DNA of 20,965 bases from a virus. Numbering within the stretch: the stretch's first letter is position 1; the number at the start of each line of letters is the position of its first letter. This document shows, piece by piece, positions 7,633-13,995 of this stretch. The translations under genes and the position numbers were made by a program. The notes below the pieces were generated by a model that searched no databases, was not told where the DNA came from, and worked only from the letters and a program-made list of their open reading frames with translations. Location of the stretch: positions 1-20,965 of IMG/VR virus record IMGVR_UViG_3300042945_001649, one strand, 5' to 3'.

Positions 7633-7660
7633 TGATTATATCTATCTAGAGAGGGCTTTT
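7608..7660 (+). terminator. Terminator-like inverted repeat enclosing a promoter
   Basis: AGCCCTCTCT at 7608-7617 and AGAGAGGGCT at 7648-7657 are perfect 10-base inverted arms, and the right arm runs into TTTT. RNA reading through from upstream could fold this into a terminator with a 30-base loop. RNA started at the internal promoter has only the right arm and would escape. Its right arm also supplies GAGAGGG, the likely ribosome site of the next gene. An operator is an alternative. Confidence 0.55.
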
Positions 7661-7663
7661 GCC

Positions 7664-8188
7664 ATGACTTGTATTGCTGTAGTAAAACATGAAGATAAAA
7701 TCTACATGGCAGGAGACCGTGGGGCATCAGATGATGGAACAATTCTATCACTTTCTGCTCCAAAGGTTTGGAAGATTGGTCCATATCTAATCGGATATGC
7801 TGGATCAATGGACGGAGAAAGAATCCGTTATAACTTTAAACCAACTCCACCTAATATTAAAGATACAGATAAATTTATGCAAACTAAATTTATTAAAGAA
7901 CTTAGAGAGTTCTATAATGAGTTTTGGGTTGACACATCTAAGGATGGAGATCTTGGTTTGATCATCGCAGTTCGTGGTGAAATCTATGAGCATAGTTCTG
8001 CAGATATGTCTTTGTCTAAATACTCATTGCCCTATCTTGCTATGGGATCTGGAGCAGAGTATGCATTTGGTGTTTTGTATGCAACAGACAAACAGAAAAA
8101 TGCTAGAAACCGTGTTGTCTCAGCGGTGTCTGCAGCAATTAAATTTAACCCATCTTGCATGGGCCCAGTTGACGTTGTCAGTCTTTAA
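7664..8188 (+). CDS. Proteasome/HslV-like Ntn hydrolase
   Basis: A 174-residue protein of the N-terminal nucleophile hydrolase superfamily, resembling proteasome beta and HslV peptidases. After removal of the first Met, the key residues fall at the classic positions: Thr1, Asp17 (in MAGDRGAS) and Lys33 (in SAPKVW). A GSGAEYAFG segment at residues 128-136 matches the conserved serine-glycine region. There is no propeptide: the sequence begins MTCIAVV. Length matches HslV. It is preceded by its own consensus promoter. No ATPase partner is coded in the window, so it could act alone, use a host ATPase, or act on small amides as other Ntn hydrolases do. Related single genes are known in phages. 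Confidence 0.8.
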   Translation: MTCIAVVKHEDKIYMAGDRGASDDGTILSLSAPKVWKIGPYLIGYAGSMDGERIRYNFKPTPPNIKDTDKFMQTKFIKELREFYNEFWVDTSKDGDLGLIIAVRGEIYEHSSADMSLSKYSLPYLAMGSGAEYAFGVLYATDKQKNARNRVVSAVSAAIKFNPSCMGPVDVVSL

Positions 8189-8197
8189 GGGTATACT
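8169..8197 (+). promoter_or_regulatory. Promoter with leaderless start, gene at 8204
   Basis: TTGACG at 8169-8174 and TATACT at 8192-8197 have a 17-base spacer. Only 6 bases separate the -10 from ATG 8204, so the transcript would begin at or next to the start codon. The -35 lies inside the Ntn hydrolase gene. Confidence 0.65.
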
Positions 8198-8203
8198 TAA
8201 TAT

Positions 8204-8407
8204 ATGGATCACATTCACGAAGATTTATCTCCAGAAGAGCAAGAGTTTGGCATATGGCTATCAAATGGTATTGATAGGGGTTGGGTAACTCCACCTTATT
8301 GCAATACACACGATGGTGGATATGAATATATGGGAGAAGAAGAGTTAGAAGAGTGGGAAGCAGGAGGCGACCCATGCTGCCATGTCATCAGATTGATGAT
8401 ATCGTAA
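8204..8407 (+). CDS. Small acidic Cys/His-containing protein
   Basis: A 67-residue acidic protein with YCNTHDG near residue 32 and a conserved-looking end, EEWEAGGDPCCHVIRL. The Cys and His residues could bind a metal, but this is only a possibility. It has no ribosome site; a strong promoter places the -10 just before the ATG, so it is probably translated from a leaderless mRNA. Small proteins with this kind of GWV...YC..HDG...GDPC layout occur in actinobacterial phages, but no function is known to me. The exported subtilase gene follows after 17 bases and may be in the same transcript. Confidence 0.65.
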   Translation: MDHIHEDLSPEEQEFGIWLSNGIDRGWVTPPYCNTHDGGYEYMGEEELEEWEAGGDPCCHVIRLMIS

Positions 8408-8424
8408 AAATGAAAAGGAATAAA

Positions 8425-9207
8425 ATGAAGAAAATCGTAGCACTAGTATCAGTATTGTTCTCAGTTGTTGTGCCAGTTCAGTCACAGGCAGCAGTTGGGG
8501 AAAGAATTGTAATCGTTGACAATGCATTTGACCTATCACAAATTAGCGGTAGCGTTGAATTTGTTTGCGTTTCCTCAGACAGATGTGTTAATAAGACAAA
8601 GTCTACTCTAGATCATGGAACTCAAATGGCTCTTGTTGCTCGTCAACAAAATCCAACAGCAACATTAGTTTTGATCCAGAGTGCACCAGTAAGTAAAAGT
8701 GGAACATCCTCAGAGGTTAATCTGATTGGTTTGATTTCTGCACTTGATTTTGTTAACAGCAATTCATCCAATGTTTCTGCTGTTTCTTTTTCAAGATTTG
8801 TTAACAATACCACTGCAAAGTTATCAGGACAATGTTTCCCACCAGCATCAGCGCCATATACTCCACAGACAGGATTCGAAAGAGTTAAGTCTTCTGTTGT
8901 TTCTTTAAACTCAAAGGGAATTCAGGTATATGCTGCTGCAGGAAACTCAGTATCAAAGACAATTGATTTTCCAGCATGCATTTCAGAGGTAGTTTCTGTT
9001 GGATCTTATATTTATGGAAAGACATATAAGAATGGCGAAGTAGATATTCTTACATCTCTTTCAACACCAGATAAGACTTCAACTATTAAGAACCTTATTA
9101 AGGGTGTTTCTATTCAGTTTTCAACTTCAGTAGCAACTGCTGCTGTTGCTGCAAACTCAAGCACAATTGTTCCATCTTCAAAGGTGGCAATGGTTCTCTC
9201 TAACTAA
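8425..9207 (+). CDS. Exported subtilase-like (S8) protein
   Basis: A 260-residue protein with a signal peptide (MKKIVALVSV start, likely cut after QAA near residue 23) and subtilisin-type blocks in order: D32 in IVIVDNAFD, H64 in DHGTQMA, N174 in AAAGNS (oxyanion hole) and S235 in STSVATA, where GTSxA is usual. All four active-site positions are thus present, though the serine motif has Ser for Gly. Length is just under a minimal subtilase. ATG 8425 is chosen because AAAGGA lies 5 bases upstream and the signal peptide then starts cleanly. It may process surface proteins or degrade host ones; activity is not certain. tRNA-Asn follows directly. Confidence 0.75.
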   Translation: MKKIVALVSVLFSVVVPVQSQAAVGERIVIVDNAFDLSQISGSVEFVCVSSDRCVNKTKSTLDHGTQMALVARQQNPTATLVLIQSAPVSKSGTSSEVNLIGLISALDFVNSNSSNVSAVSFSRFVNNTTAKLSGQCFPPASAPYTPQTGFERVKSSVVSLNSKGIQVYAAAGNSVSKTIDFPACISEVVSVGSYIYGKTYKNGEVDILTSLSTPDKTSTIKNLIKGVSIQFSTSVATAAVAANSSTIVPSSKVAMVLSN

Positions 9208-9213
9208 GAGAAC
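9193..9213 (+). other. Hairpin between the subtilase stop and tRNA-Asn
   Basis: GTTCTCT and AGAGAAC pair over 7 bases with a 7-base loop that overlaps the subtilase stop codon. It has no T-run and ends 2 bases before the tRNA. It could guide tRNA 5' processing from a shared transcript, since no separate tRNA promoter is visible. Confidence 0.4.
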
Positions 9214-9215
9214 GG

Positions 9216-9288
9216 TGGGGTGTAACTCAGATGGTAGAGTGCCGAACTGTTAATTCGGATGTCGCAGGATCGATACCTGCCACCCCAG
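9216..9288 (+). tRNA. tRNA-Asn (GUU anticodon)
   Basis: A 73-base cloverleaf: acceptor TGGGGTG with CACCCCA, D stem ACTC with GAGT, anticodon stem CCGAA with TTCGG, anticodon GTT at 9249-9251, T stem GCAGG with CCTGC, and discriminator G at 9288. The U1-A72 pair and G73 are normal for bacterial tRNA-Asn. CCA is not encoded. The T loop reads ATCGATA, with A where T54 is nearly always found. It would read AAC and AAU codons. It appears to be cut from the subtilase transcript. Confidence 0.9.
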
Positions 9289-9292
9289 CAAA

Positions 9293-9301
9293 TGGTATAC
9301 T
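9293..9301 (+). promoter_or_regulatory. Extended -10 promoter with leaderless start at 9308
   Basis: TGGTATACT is followed after 6 bases by ATG 9308. No -35 is evident. The spacing matches the leaderless layout at 8204, 12538 and 19356. Confidence 0.6.
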
Positions 9302-9307
9302 TATTAA

Positions 9308-9391
9308 ATGAGCATAATTAAAAAGATTAAATGGTATATCTGGCAAAAAAAATATAAAAAGAAGATGAAAAATAAAAGGTATATCTACTAG
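9308..9391 (+). CDS. 27-residue basic leader peptide
   Basis: A tiny open frame coding a very basic, aromatic peptide (starts MSIIKKIKWYIW, ends NKRYIY). It starts 6 bases after a promoter -10 and lacks a ribosome site. Its TAG stop overlaps the GTG start of the carbamoyltransferase in TAGTG, a coupling junction. It could be a real small protein that binds membrane or nucleic acid, or a translated leader that opens the next gene. The exact promoter spacing and stop-start overlap are the evidence that it is translated. Confidence 0.55.
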   Translation: MSIIKKIKWYIWQKKYKKKMKNKRYIY

Positions 9392-10815
9392 TGATCATTC
9401 TTGGCATAAATGAAACAAGTCACGATGCTTCAGTTTCTTTAATTGAAAATGGAGACATCCTTTTTTCAGGGCATGCCGAAAGATATAGCAAGAAAAAAAA
9501 TGACTGGTATATCAATGATAGTTTAATAAAAGACGCTTTGCAGTATGGCAGACCAGATCACATTGCCTACTATGAAAAACCCCTTCTAAAAGCCTCTAGA
9601 CTACTTTTAAAGGGTGGAGCAGGGGACTGGAAGCCACGCTTTGATTTACCAGATATCCCAAGAAAATCATTTAGTCATCACCACTCTCACGCAGCAGCGG
9701 GATACTATACGAGCCAATTTAACGATGCAGTGGTTGTAGTTCTAGATGCAATGGGAGAATACAATACATCTACAGTGTGGGTAGGTGAAGGTGATAATCT
9801 TAAACTTAAATTTAAGCAAAACTATCCAGTCAGTTTTGGACTATTTTATTCTGCATTTACTGACTTAATTGGACTTATGCCAAACCAAGAAGAATACATT
9901 ATGATGGGGATGGCAGCCTATGGAGACTGGAAAAGATACTATAAGGAAGTAAATGAATACTTTCCAAACTACCATACTCAAAAATATAATTTTCATAAAG
10001 GTATTGACGATTGGTGCATGCCAATAACAGAGCAAGATGCATTTGACATTGCAGCAGCAGTTCAGGTTGTATATACGACCCGACTTATGGAATTTATGAA
10101 TATGGCAAAAAGAATTACAGGAAAGAAGAATCTTGTTTTTATGGGTGGCTGTGCCCTCAACTCATCTGCTAATACATCTTTATGGAAACTATTTGATATG
10201 ATCTGGATTATGCCAAACCCAGGAGATGCTGGTAGTTCATTAGGTGCTGCAGCAGCATTATATGGAAAGCATTTAAACTGGAAAGGACCATACCTTGGAT
10301 ATAATATTGAGGGTAAATATCCTATTCAGGAAATTGTTGACGGTATACTAAAAGACGGAATCGTAGCAGTAGCATCAGGAAGAGCGGAGTATGGACCAAG
10401 AGCACTAGGTAACAGAAGTATCCTTGCTGATCCAAGAGATCCAAACATTAAAGACAAAGTTAATCTAATTAAACAAAGAGAACTCTTTAGACCTTTTGCT
10501 CCTGTAGTTATGGCAGAGCATGCATCTAAATGGTTTGATATGGATTTTGAAAGCCCATATATGCAGTATACGGTCAAGTGTTTAAAACCAGAAAAGATAC
10601 CCTCTGTAGTTCATAAAGATGGCACCTCTAGAGTGCAAACAGTTACAAGAGAGCAGCACCCAGGCCTGTATAGGGTAATAAATAAGTTTTATCTTCAGAC
10701 TGGAGTCCCAGTTCTTTTAAATACTAGTCTTAATATAAAGGGGCAACCGCTTTTAAATGATGAAAATGAAATAATTAAATGGGAAAAAGAGTATGACTTC
10801 AAAATATGTAGGTAA
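9391..10815 (+). CDS. NodU/TobZ-family carbamoyltransferase
   Basis: A 474-residue enzyme of the family that moves a carbamoyl group from carbamoyl phosphate through carbamoyl-adenylate to a hydroxyl group. The N-terminal Kae1-like part shows GINETSHDAS at residues 5-14, the metal-binding HHHSHA at 96-101 and VLDAMGE at 117-123. GGCALN is at 252-257. The C-terminal domain shows GRAEYGPRALG at 330-340, FRPFAP at 366-371 and LNTSLN at 443-448. It is shorter than the 550-600 residues of NodU, with a slim C-terminus. The start is GTG, coupled to the small peptide. A substrate is not visible: DNA 5-hydroxymethylpyrimidine or a glycan are both possible. Confidence 0.85.
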   Translation: MIILGINETSHDASVSLIENGDILFSGHAERYSKKKNDWYINDSLIKDALQYGRPDHIAYYEKPLLKASRLLLKGGAGDWKPRFDLPDIPRKSFSHHHSHAAAGYYTSQFNDAVVVVLDAMGEYNTSTVWVGEGDNLKLKFKQNYPVSFGLFYSAFTDLIGLMPNQEEYIMMGMAAYGDWKRYYKEVNEYFPNYHTQKYNFHKGIDDWCMPITEQDAFDIAAAVQVVYTTRLMEFMNMAKRITGKKNLVFMGGCALNSSANTSLWKLFDMIWIMPNPGDAGSSLGAAAALYGKHLNWKGPYLGYNIEGKYPIQEIVDGILKDGIVAVASGRAEYGPRALGNRSILADPRDPNIKDKVNLIKQRELFRPFAPVVMAEHASKWFDMDFESPYMQYTVKCLKPEKIPSVVHKDGTSRVQTVTREQHPGLYRVINKFYLQTGVPVLLNTSLNIKGQPLLNDENEIIKWEKEYDFKICR

Positions 10816-10817
10816 AC

Positions 10818-10826
10818 TGGTATAAT
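10818..10826 (+). promoter_or_regulatory. Extended -10 promoter of the endolysin gene
   Basis: TGGTATAAT right after the carbamoyltransferase stop gives a predicted start near 10833. Unlike other promoters here it leaves room for a leader with a strong GGAGG site at 10842-10846, 6 bases before ATG 10853. Confidence 0.65.
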
Positions 10827-10852
10827 AGATATGTCTTTGAAGGAGGCAAAAC

Positions 10853-11653
10853 ATGGCAGCAAAAGGTAGTTTAGAGGCAATCATTGAGGTTGCAAAGAAA
10901 GAAGTTGGAACAATCGAGGGTCCAAAAGATAATGAAACAAAGTATGGTGCATGGATGAAGGTTAATTTCCAACCGTGGTGCCAGTCTTTTGTTTCTTGGT
11001 GTGCATTCACAGCAGGAGTGGCTAAGTTCCCAAAGTCTGCGTCGACAGTTGCTGCGTCAGATGAATTTAAGAAGCAGGGTCGTTGGGCAGATGCTCGTAA
11101 TGATGATCCAACCCCAGGAGACTGGATCTACTTTGATTTCCCAGAAGATGGTGTAAATCGTATTTCACATGTTGGCCTTTGCATTAAGAACAATGGCGAT
11201 GGAACAATCCAAGTTATTGAAGGAAACACTTCAGGAACTGCAAAGGGAGATCAGCGAAACGGCGGAATGTGTGTAGAAAAGACTCGTGGTTATGTAAAGA
11301 ATAACAAAAAGAAGTTAGTTAATGCTGTTGTAGGTTGGGGTCGTCCAGTTTATGCTGGAGAAGAAAACCTTCCATTGCTTTCTAAGGTGGGCTCTTCAGA
11401 TGCCCCAGTTAAGGCAACAACACCTACTGAGAAGCCAGCAGCACCCGCTGCAAAGAAAGAGTTCAAGCCATTTAAAATCGGCGCTAAGGGATCATCAGTA
11501 AAGGTTGTTCAGGAAGCGCTTGGCCTTAAGGCAGATGGAGAGTTTGGGCCAGGAACAGATAAGGCTGTTAAGGCTTTTCAAGAGGGTAACGGACTAAAGG
11601 TAACTGGCGTTGTAGACGCTCAAACATTTAAAGCAATTAAGGGATCAAAGTAG
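10853..11653 (+). CDS. Endolysin: CHAP amidase/peptidase with peptidoglycan-binding domain
   Basis: A 266-residue cell-wall hydrolase for phage release. The CHAP domain covers residues about 5-165, with catalytic C43 in PWCQSFVSW, H106 in RISHVGL and a third polar position E123 or N125 in VIEGNT. A Pro/Ala/Lys linker at about 178-200 leads to a PG_binding_1 domain at about 201-264 (GAKGSSVKVVQEALGL, DGEFGPGTDKAVKAFQ). No signal peptide is present, so it needs a holin. It has its own promoter and the best ribosome site in the region. The TAG stop overlaps the GTG of the next gene. Confidence 0.92.
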   Translation: MAAKGSLEAIIEVAKKEVGTIEGPKDNETKYGAWMKVNFQPWCQSFVSWCAFTAGVAKFPKSASTVAASDEFKKQGRWADARNDDPTPGDWIYFDFPEDGVNRISHVGLCIKNNGDGTIQVIEGNTSGTAKGDQRNGGMCVEKTRGYVKNNKKKLVNAVVGWGRPVYAGEENLPLLSKVGSSDAPVKATTPTEKPAAPAAKKEFKPFKIGAKGSSVKVVQEALGLKADGEFGPGTDKAVKAFQEGNGLKVTGVVDAQTFKAIKGSK

Positions 11654-12519
11654 TGATAACACCTCTATACGCAAACCATCCAGACCCTGACCGTATTGAT
11701 TGGAAATATTCATCTAAAGAAAACTACCTTGCTGTTGAAAAAGTATTAACAGACGATGTTGTTTTTTTTGAACCATTTTTGGTAGACGAGTTCTTTCCAA
11801 AAGAAATGTTCGATGAACTAGTTGAAATAGTTACATCTTACAATCTTGGAAACGTAGACTTTTCCCATCAGATGAATAAATGGGAAGAGGGGGTAGAGAT
11901 ACCTCAAAAATTTATTGACTATACTGTAGAAAAGGTAAAGTCTTTAATTGAAACCGATGATGTCAATTTTGGATATCATATGTATGCACACCATCAGATA
12001 ACATCTGAAGGCAGGGTTCCAAGGCTACCACTTCATATTGATCACGCCCCAGGTCCGTATATGGTTGACCTACATATTGGTGGGAATAGAGATTGGGGAT
12101 TTGTTGCTGGTGATACAAACTTTATAACTAAGCCAAATCAGGCAATTATTTGCCAGCCACAGTTTGACTACCATTACAGGCCATCTTGGAGCAATAATGA
12201 TCCAAATGAATACTATCAGGCACTGTTCTTTCATCTTATTAACAAAAATCATTGGTGCGTTCCGAATGAAAGTTCAATGCAGTCTAGATCTAAAGAGATA
12301 AATGATAAGTTTAGTTTTGGTAAAGATTTCAGAGAGTCTCCAGAGTTCGAGGCTTACACTTTTCAAAGAAGGTATTTATTTGACAAATTTTATCTAGAAG
12401 AGAATGCCAGGGTGGGGCTTCCTCCAATTCCTTGGTCCGAAATACCTACACCAGAAGATGCAGATATTCATCAAAGGAAGGGCGTAAGTCCACTATCTGA
12501 TCTTGACAAAGACAAGTAA
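11653..12519 (+). CDS. Fe(II)/2-oxoglutarate oxygenase-like protein
   Basis: A 288-residue protein with a likely double-stranded beta-helix core. The iron triad can be placed as H128 and D130 (in LPLHIDHAPG) and H174 (in FDYHYRPSW), with R176 as a possible 2-oxoglutarate anchor. About 100 residues precede the core and a 100-residue tail follows, with no clear domain. GTG at 11653 overlaps the endolysin stop, and AAGGGA lies 8 bases before it. Such oxygenases are common in aquatic phages; targets are usually unknown. With the carbamoyltransferase nearby, hydroxylation of a base or sugar before carbamoylation is a possible link, but that is inference. Confidence 0.65.
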   Translation: MITPLYANHPDPDRIDWKYSSKENYLAVEKVLTDDVVFFEPFLVDEFFPKEMFDELVEIVTSYNLGNVDFSHQMNKWEEGVEIPQKFIDYTVEKVKSLIETDDVNFGYHMYAHHQITSEGRVPRLPLHIDHAPGPYMVDLHIGGNRDWGFVAGDTNFITKPNQAIICQPQFDYHYRPSWSNNDPNEYYQALFFHLINKNHWCVPNESSMQSRSKEINDKFSFGKDFRESPEFEAYTFQRRYLFDKFYLEENARVGLPPIPWSEIPTPEDADIHQRKGVSPLSDLDKDK

Positions 12520-12531
12520 GGTTGGTATAAT
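12503..12531 (+). promoter_or_regulatory. Perfect consensus promoter with leaderless start at 12538
   Basis: TTGACA at 12503-12508, a 17-base spacer ending in TTGG, TATAAT at 12526-12531, then 6 bases to ATG 12538. It matches the sigma70 consensus fully. It would drive the long run of small genes that follows. The -35 is inside the end of the oxygenase gene. Confidence 0.8.
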
Positions 12532-12537
12532 TATATT

Positions 12538-12738
12538 ATGGAATCAACTAAAAGAACACTATTAAAGACGGCAAGTTGGGAAACATTTCACCTTGTTGGT
12601 GTCGCTGGAGTAATATATCTTTTCACTGGTGAATGGGAGTATGCAAGCCTTGGTGCTCTTATTTATATTGGATGGGAAGCCATTGGATACTTTTTACACG
12701 AAAGAGTATGGGCTAAGTTTGGAAGCAGGGTAAAGTAA
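12538..12738 (+). CDS. DUF2061 membrane protein
   Basis: A 66-residue protein with the DUF2061 pattern: KRTLLKTASWE at the start, a first membrane helix near residues 18-32 with a TGEW turn, a second near 36-52, and the terminal YFLHERVW. Members are small bacterial membrane proteins of unknown role. There is no ribosome site; the ATG lies 6 bases from a perfect -10, so the mRNA is probably leaderless. Its TAA overlaps the next ATG as TAATG. Confidence 0.8.
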   Translation: MESTKRTLLKTASWETFHLVGVAGVIYLFTGEWEYASLGALIYIGWEAIGYFLHERVWAKFGSRVK

Positions 12739-12842
12739 TGAGAATCAAAATTATTAAATTTGTAGTTAAAGTATTGGGTTATGAGTGGGGCGGAGATGCT
12801 CTCAAAGCACCAATCTGGACAATTAAAGCAAAGAAAAAGTAA
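12738..12842 (+). CDS. 34-residue basic small protein
   Basis: A short frame between the DUF2061 and ferredoxin genes, joined to both by TAATG overlaps. The product has a basic hydrophobic start (MRIKIIKFVVKVLGY), a Gly/Asp/Ala middle and a Lys-rich end. The double overlap and the perfect fit between two known genes support translation. Function is unknown; a membrane-edge amphipathic peptide is possible. Confidence 0.6.
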   Translation: MRIKIIKFVVKVLGYEWGGDALKAPIWTIKAKKK

Positions 12843-13147
12843 TGCCGTATGTAGTAACAGACGCATGCGTTGACGTTAAGGATAAGTCATGTATTGCTGA
12901 GTGCCCAGTTGATTGCATCTACGAAGGTGGAAGAATGTTATACATTAATCCAGAGGAGTGCATCGACTGCGGTGCCTGCGAACCTGCTTGTCCGACTGAT
13001 GCAATTTATTGGGCAGATGATTTACCAGAAAATAAAAAAGACTTTAAAAGAATTAACAGGGAATTCTTTATACCAATTGGAAATCTTCATGGAGCAAATA
13101 AATTAAAAGATACTACCATGGATCATCCAGAAATAAGAGATAAATAA
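12842..13147 (+). CDS. fdxA: 7Fe ferredoxin, FdxA type
   Basis: A 101-residue ferredoxin with cysteines at the positions of the actinobacterial/Azotobacter 7Fe type: C9, C17 and C50 for a [3Fe-4S] cluster, and C21, C40, C43 and C46 for a [4Fe-4S] cluster, with a free C25 as in known members. Blocks CVDVKDKSC and ECPVDCIYEGG are close to actinobacterial FdxA. The tail after residue 65 is charged and longer than the electron-transfer core. It probably supplies electrons to an unknown redox partner in the host. Overlaps on both sides show it belongs to the small-gene operon. Phage ferredoxins are known but FdxA type is less usual. Confidence 0.9.
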   Translation: MPYVVTDACVDVKDKSCIAECPVDCIYEGGRMLYINPEECIDCGACEPACPTDAIYWADDLPENKKDFKRINREFFIPIGNLHGANKLKDTTMDHPEIRDK

Positions 13148-13332
13148 TGCCAGCATATGAATATTTATGTAACAAGTGTGACACTCACTACACTAAGGTT
13201 AGAGGGATAAAGGAAGATGACCCAGGATACCTATGTGAAACTTGCAATACCGCTTTGGTTCGTGTATACTCTAATTTCGGGGTTGTTCTAAATGGCCCTG
13301 GATTCTATTCCACCGACAACAGAAAGAAGTAG
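13147..13332 (+). CDS. FmdB-type zinc ribbon protein
   Basis: A 61-residue protein with two CxxC pairs, C8/C11 and C30/C33, and the FmdB-style framing: a YEYLCNKC start and an NGPGFYSTDNRKK end, where GSGFYxTDYR is usual in the family. The fold is a small zinc ribbon. FmdB-type proteins are often called regulators, but their role is mostly unknown. It is chained to the ferredoxin gene by TAATG. The end of this gene contains the promoter and an alternative start of the next one. Confidence 0.85.
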   Translation: MPAYEYLCNKCDTHYTKVRGIKEDDPGYLCETCNTALVRVYSNFGVVLNGPGFYSTDNRKK

Positions 13333-13338
13333 TATAAT
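13333..13338 (+). promoter_or_regulatory. Possible -10 element, gene at 13346
   Basis: TATAAT just after the FmdB stop, 7 bases before ATG 13346. There is no clear -35 and no TG extension, so it is weaker than the other candidates. It is listed because its spacing repeats the leaderless layout. Confidence 0.35.
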
Positions 13339-13345
13339 GTTTACA

Positions 13346-13588
13346 ATGCTAAAAGAAGAAGTTAAGCAAGAGTGGATTCTAGGACCAAAGGATAGATGCG
13401 ACAAGTGTGGAGCAGAGGCCTTGGTTCAGGTGACTGGTATTTCTGGAGACCTACTATTTTGCGGACATCACTACAACAAGATTATGGCAATCCCAGATGG
13501 GTATAACAGTATGATGTCTTTTATGATTAGTGTGGTAGATGAAAGAGAAAAACTTGTTGAAAATAGAGCAAAGGGAGAGTCGTATTAA
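13346..13588 (+). CDS. DUF7455-like zinc protein
   Basis: An 80-residue protein with the pattern DRCDKCGAEALVQV followed by DLLFCGHH, at residues 17-42: C18, C21, C39 and His 41 or 42 can bind one zinc ion. This is the shape of DUF7455, a family common in actinobacteria. Longer in-frame starts exist, at 13292 inside the FmdB gene and at 13337 overlapping the TATAAT. The ATG at 13346 is chosen because it lies where a leaderless RNA would begin and the motif is kept whole. A start at 13337 is the main alternative. TAATG joins it to the nuclease gene. Confidence 0.75.
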   Translation: MLKEEVKQEWILGPKDRCDKCGAEALVQVTGISGDLLFCGHHYNKIMAIPDGYNSMMSFMISVVDEREKLVENRAKGESY

Positions 13589-13995
13589 TGTATGAATACT
13601 ATGTAAGAAAAGTAGAGAACGTCGTAGACGGAGATACCATCGATGTTCTTATTGATTTAGGGTTTGATATTCTGTTTGCATCTCGTGTAAGGTTGGCTGG
13701 TATTGACACTCCAGAGTCTCGCACAAAGGATCTTGCTGAGAAGGCTCTTGGTCTTGAGGCTAAGGAGTATCTAAAGAAGTCACTAAAGGACGCTAAGTCT
13801 GTTGTGATTAAGACTGAGAAGATGGACTCATCTGAGAAGTATGGTCGCATTTTGGGCTGGGTATATATCAATGGAGATACAGAATCTCTAAATGATAAAA
13901 TGATTAATGATGGTTATGCTTGGGGATACCTAGGTGATACTAAAGTTAAGGACTTTGATGCCCTTGCAAAAGCCAGAAAGAAGTCTGGTAAGTGA
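13588..13995 (+). CDS. Staphylococcal nuclease-like (SNase) protein
   Basis: A 135-residue nuclease of the thermonuclease family, which cuts DNA and RNA with calcium. The active-site set is present: D16 in VVDGDTID, R35, D40 and E43 in VRLAGIDTPE, and R87 in YGRILG. Its C-terminal KARKKSGK is basic. It lacks a signal peptide, so it would act inside the cell, perhaps on host nucleic acid. A GGGAGA site precedes the ATG, which overlaps the previous stop; its own TGA overlaps the GTG of the thioredoxin gene. Confidence 0.9.
   Translation: MYEYYVRKVENVVDGDTIDVLIDLGFDILFASRVRLAGIDTPESRTKDLAEKALGLEAKEYLKKSLKDAKSVVIKTEKMDSSEKYGRILGWVYINGDTESLNDKMINDGYAWGYLGDTKVKDFDALAKARKKSGK

Noticed and set aside
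7974-8288. Plus-strand frame running across the end of the Ntn hydrolase gene
   Set aside because: It is out of frame with two well-supported genes and has no motif or start signal.
8353-8424. Longer start for the subtilase gene inside the gene before it
   Set aside because: It would bury the signal peptide behind 24 residues and has no ribosome site, unlike ATG 8425.
9193-9213. Hairpin before tRNA-Asn read as an intrinsic terminator
   Set aside because: There is no T-run, and the tRNA without its own promoter lies 2 bases downstream, so a processing role fits better.
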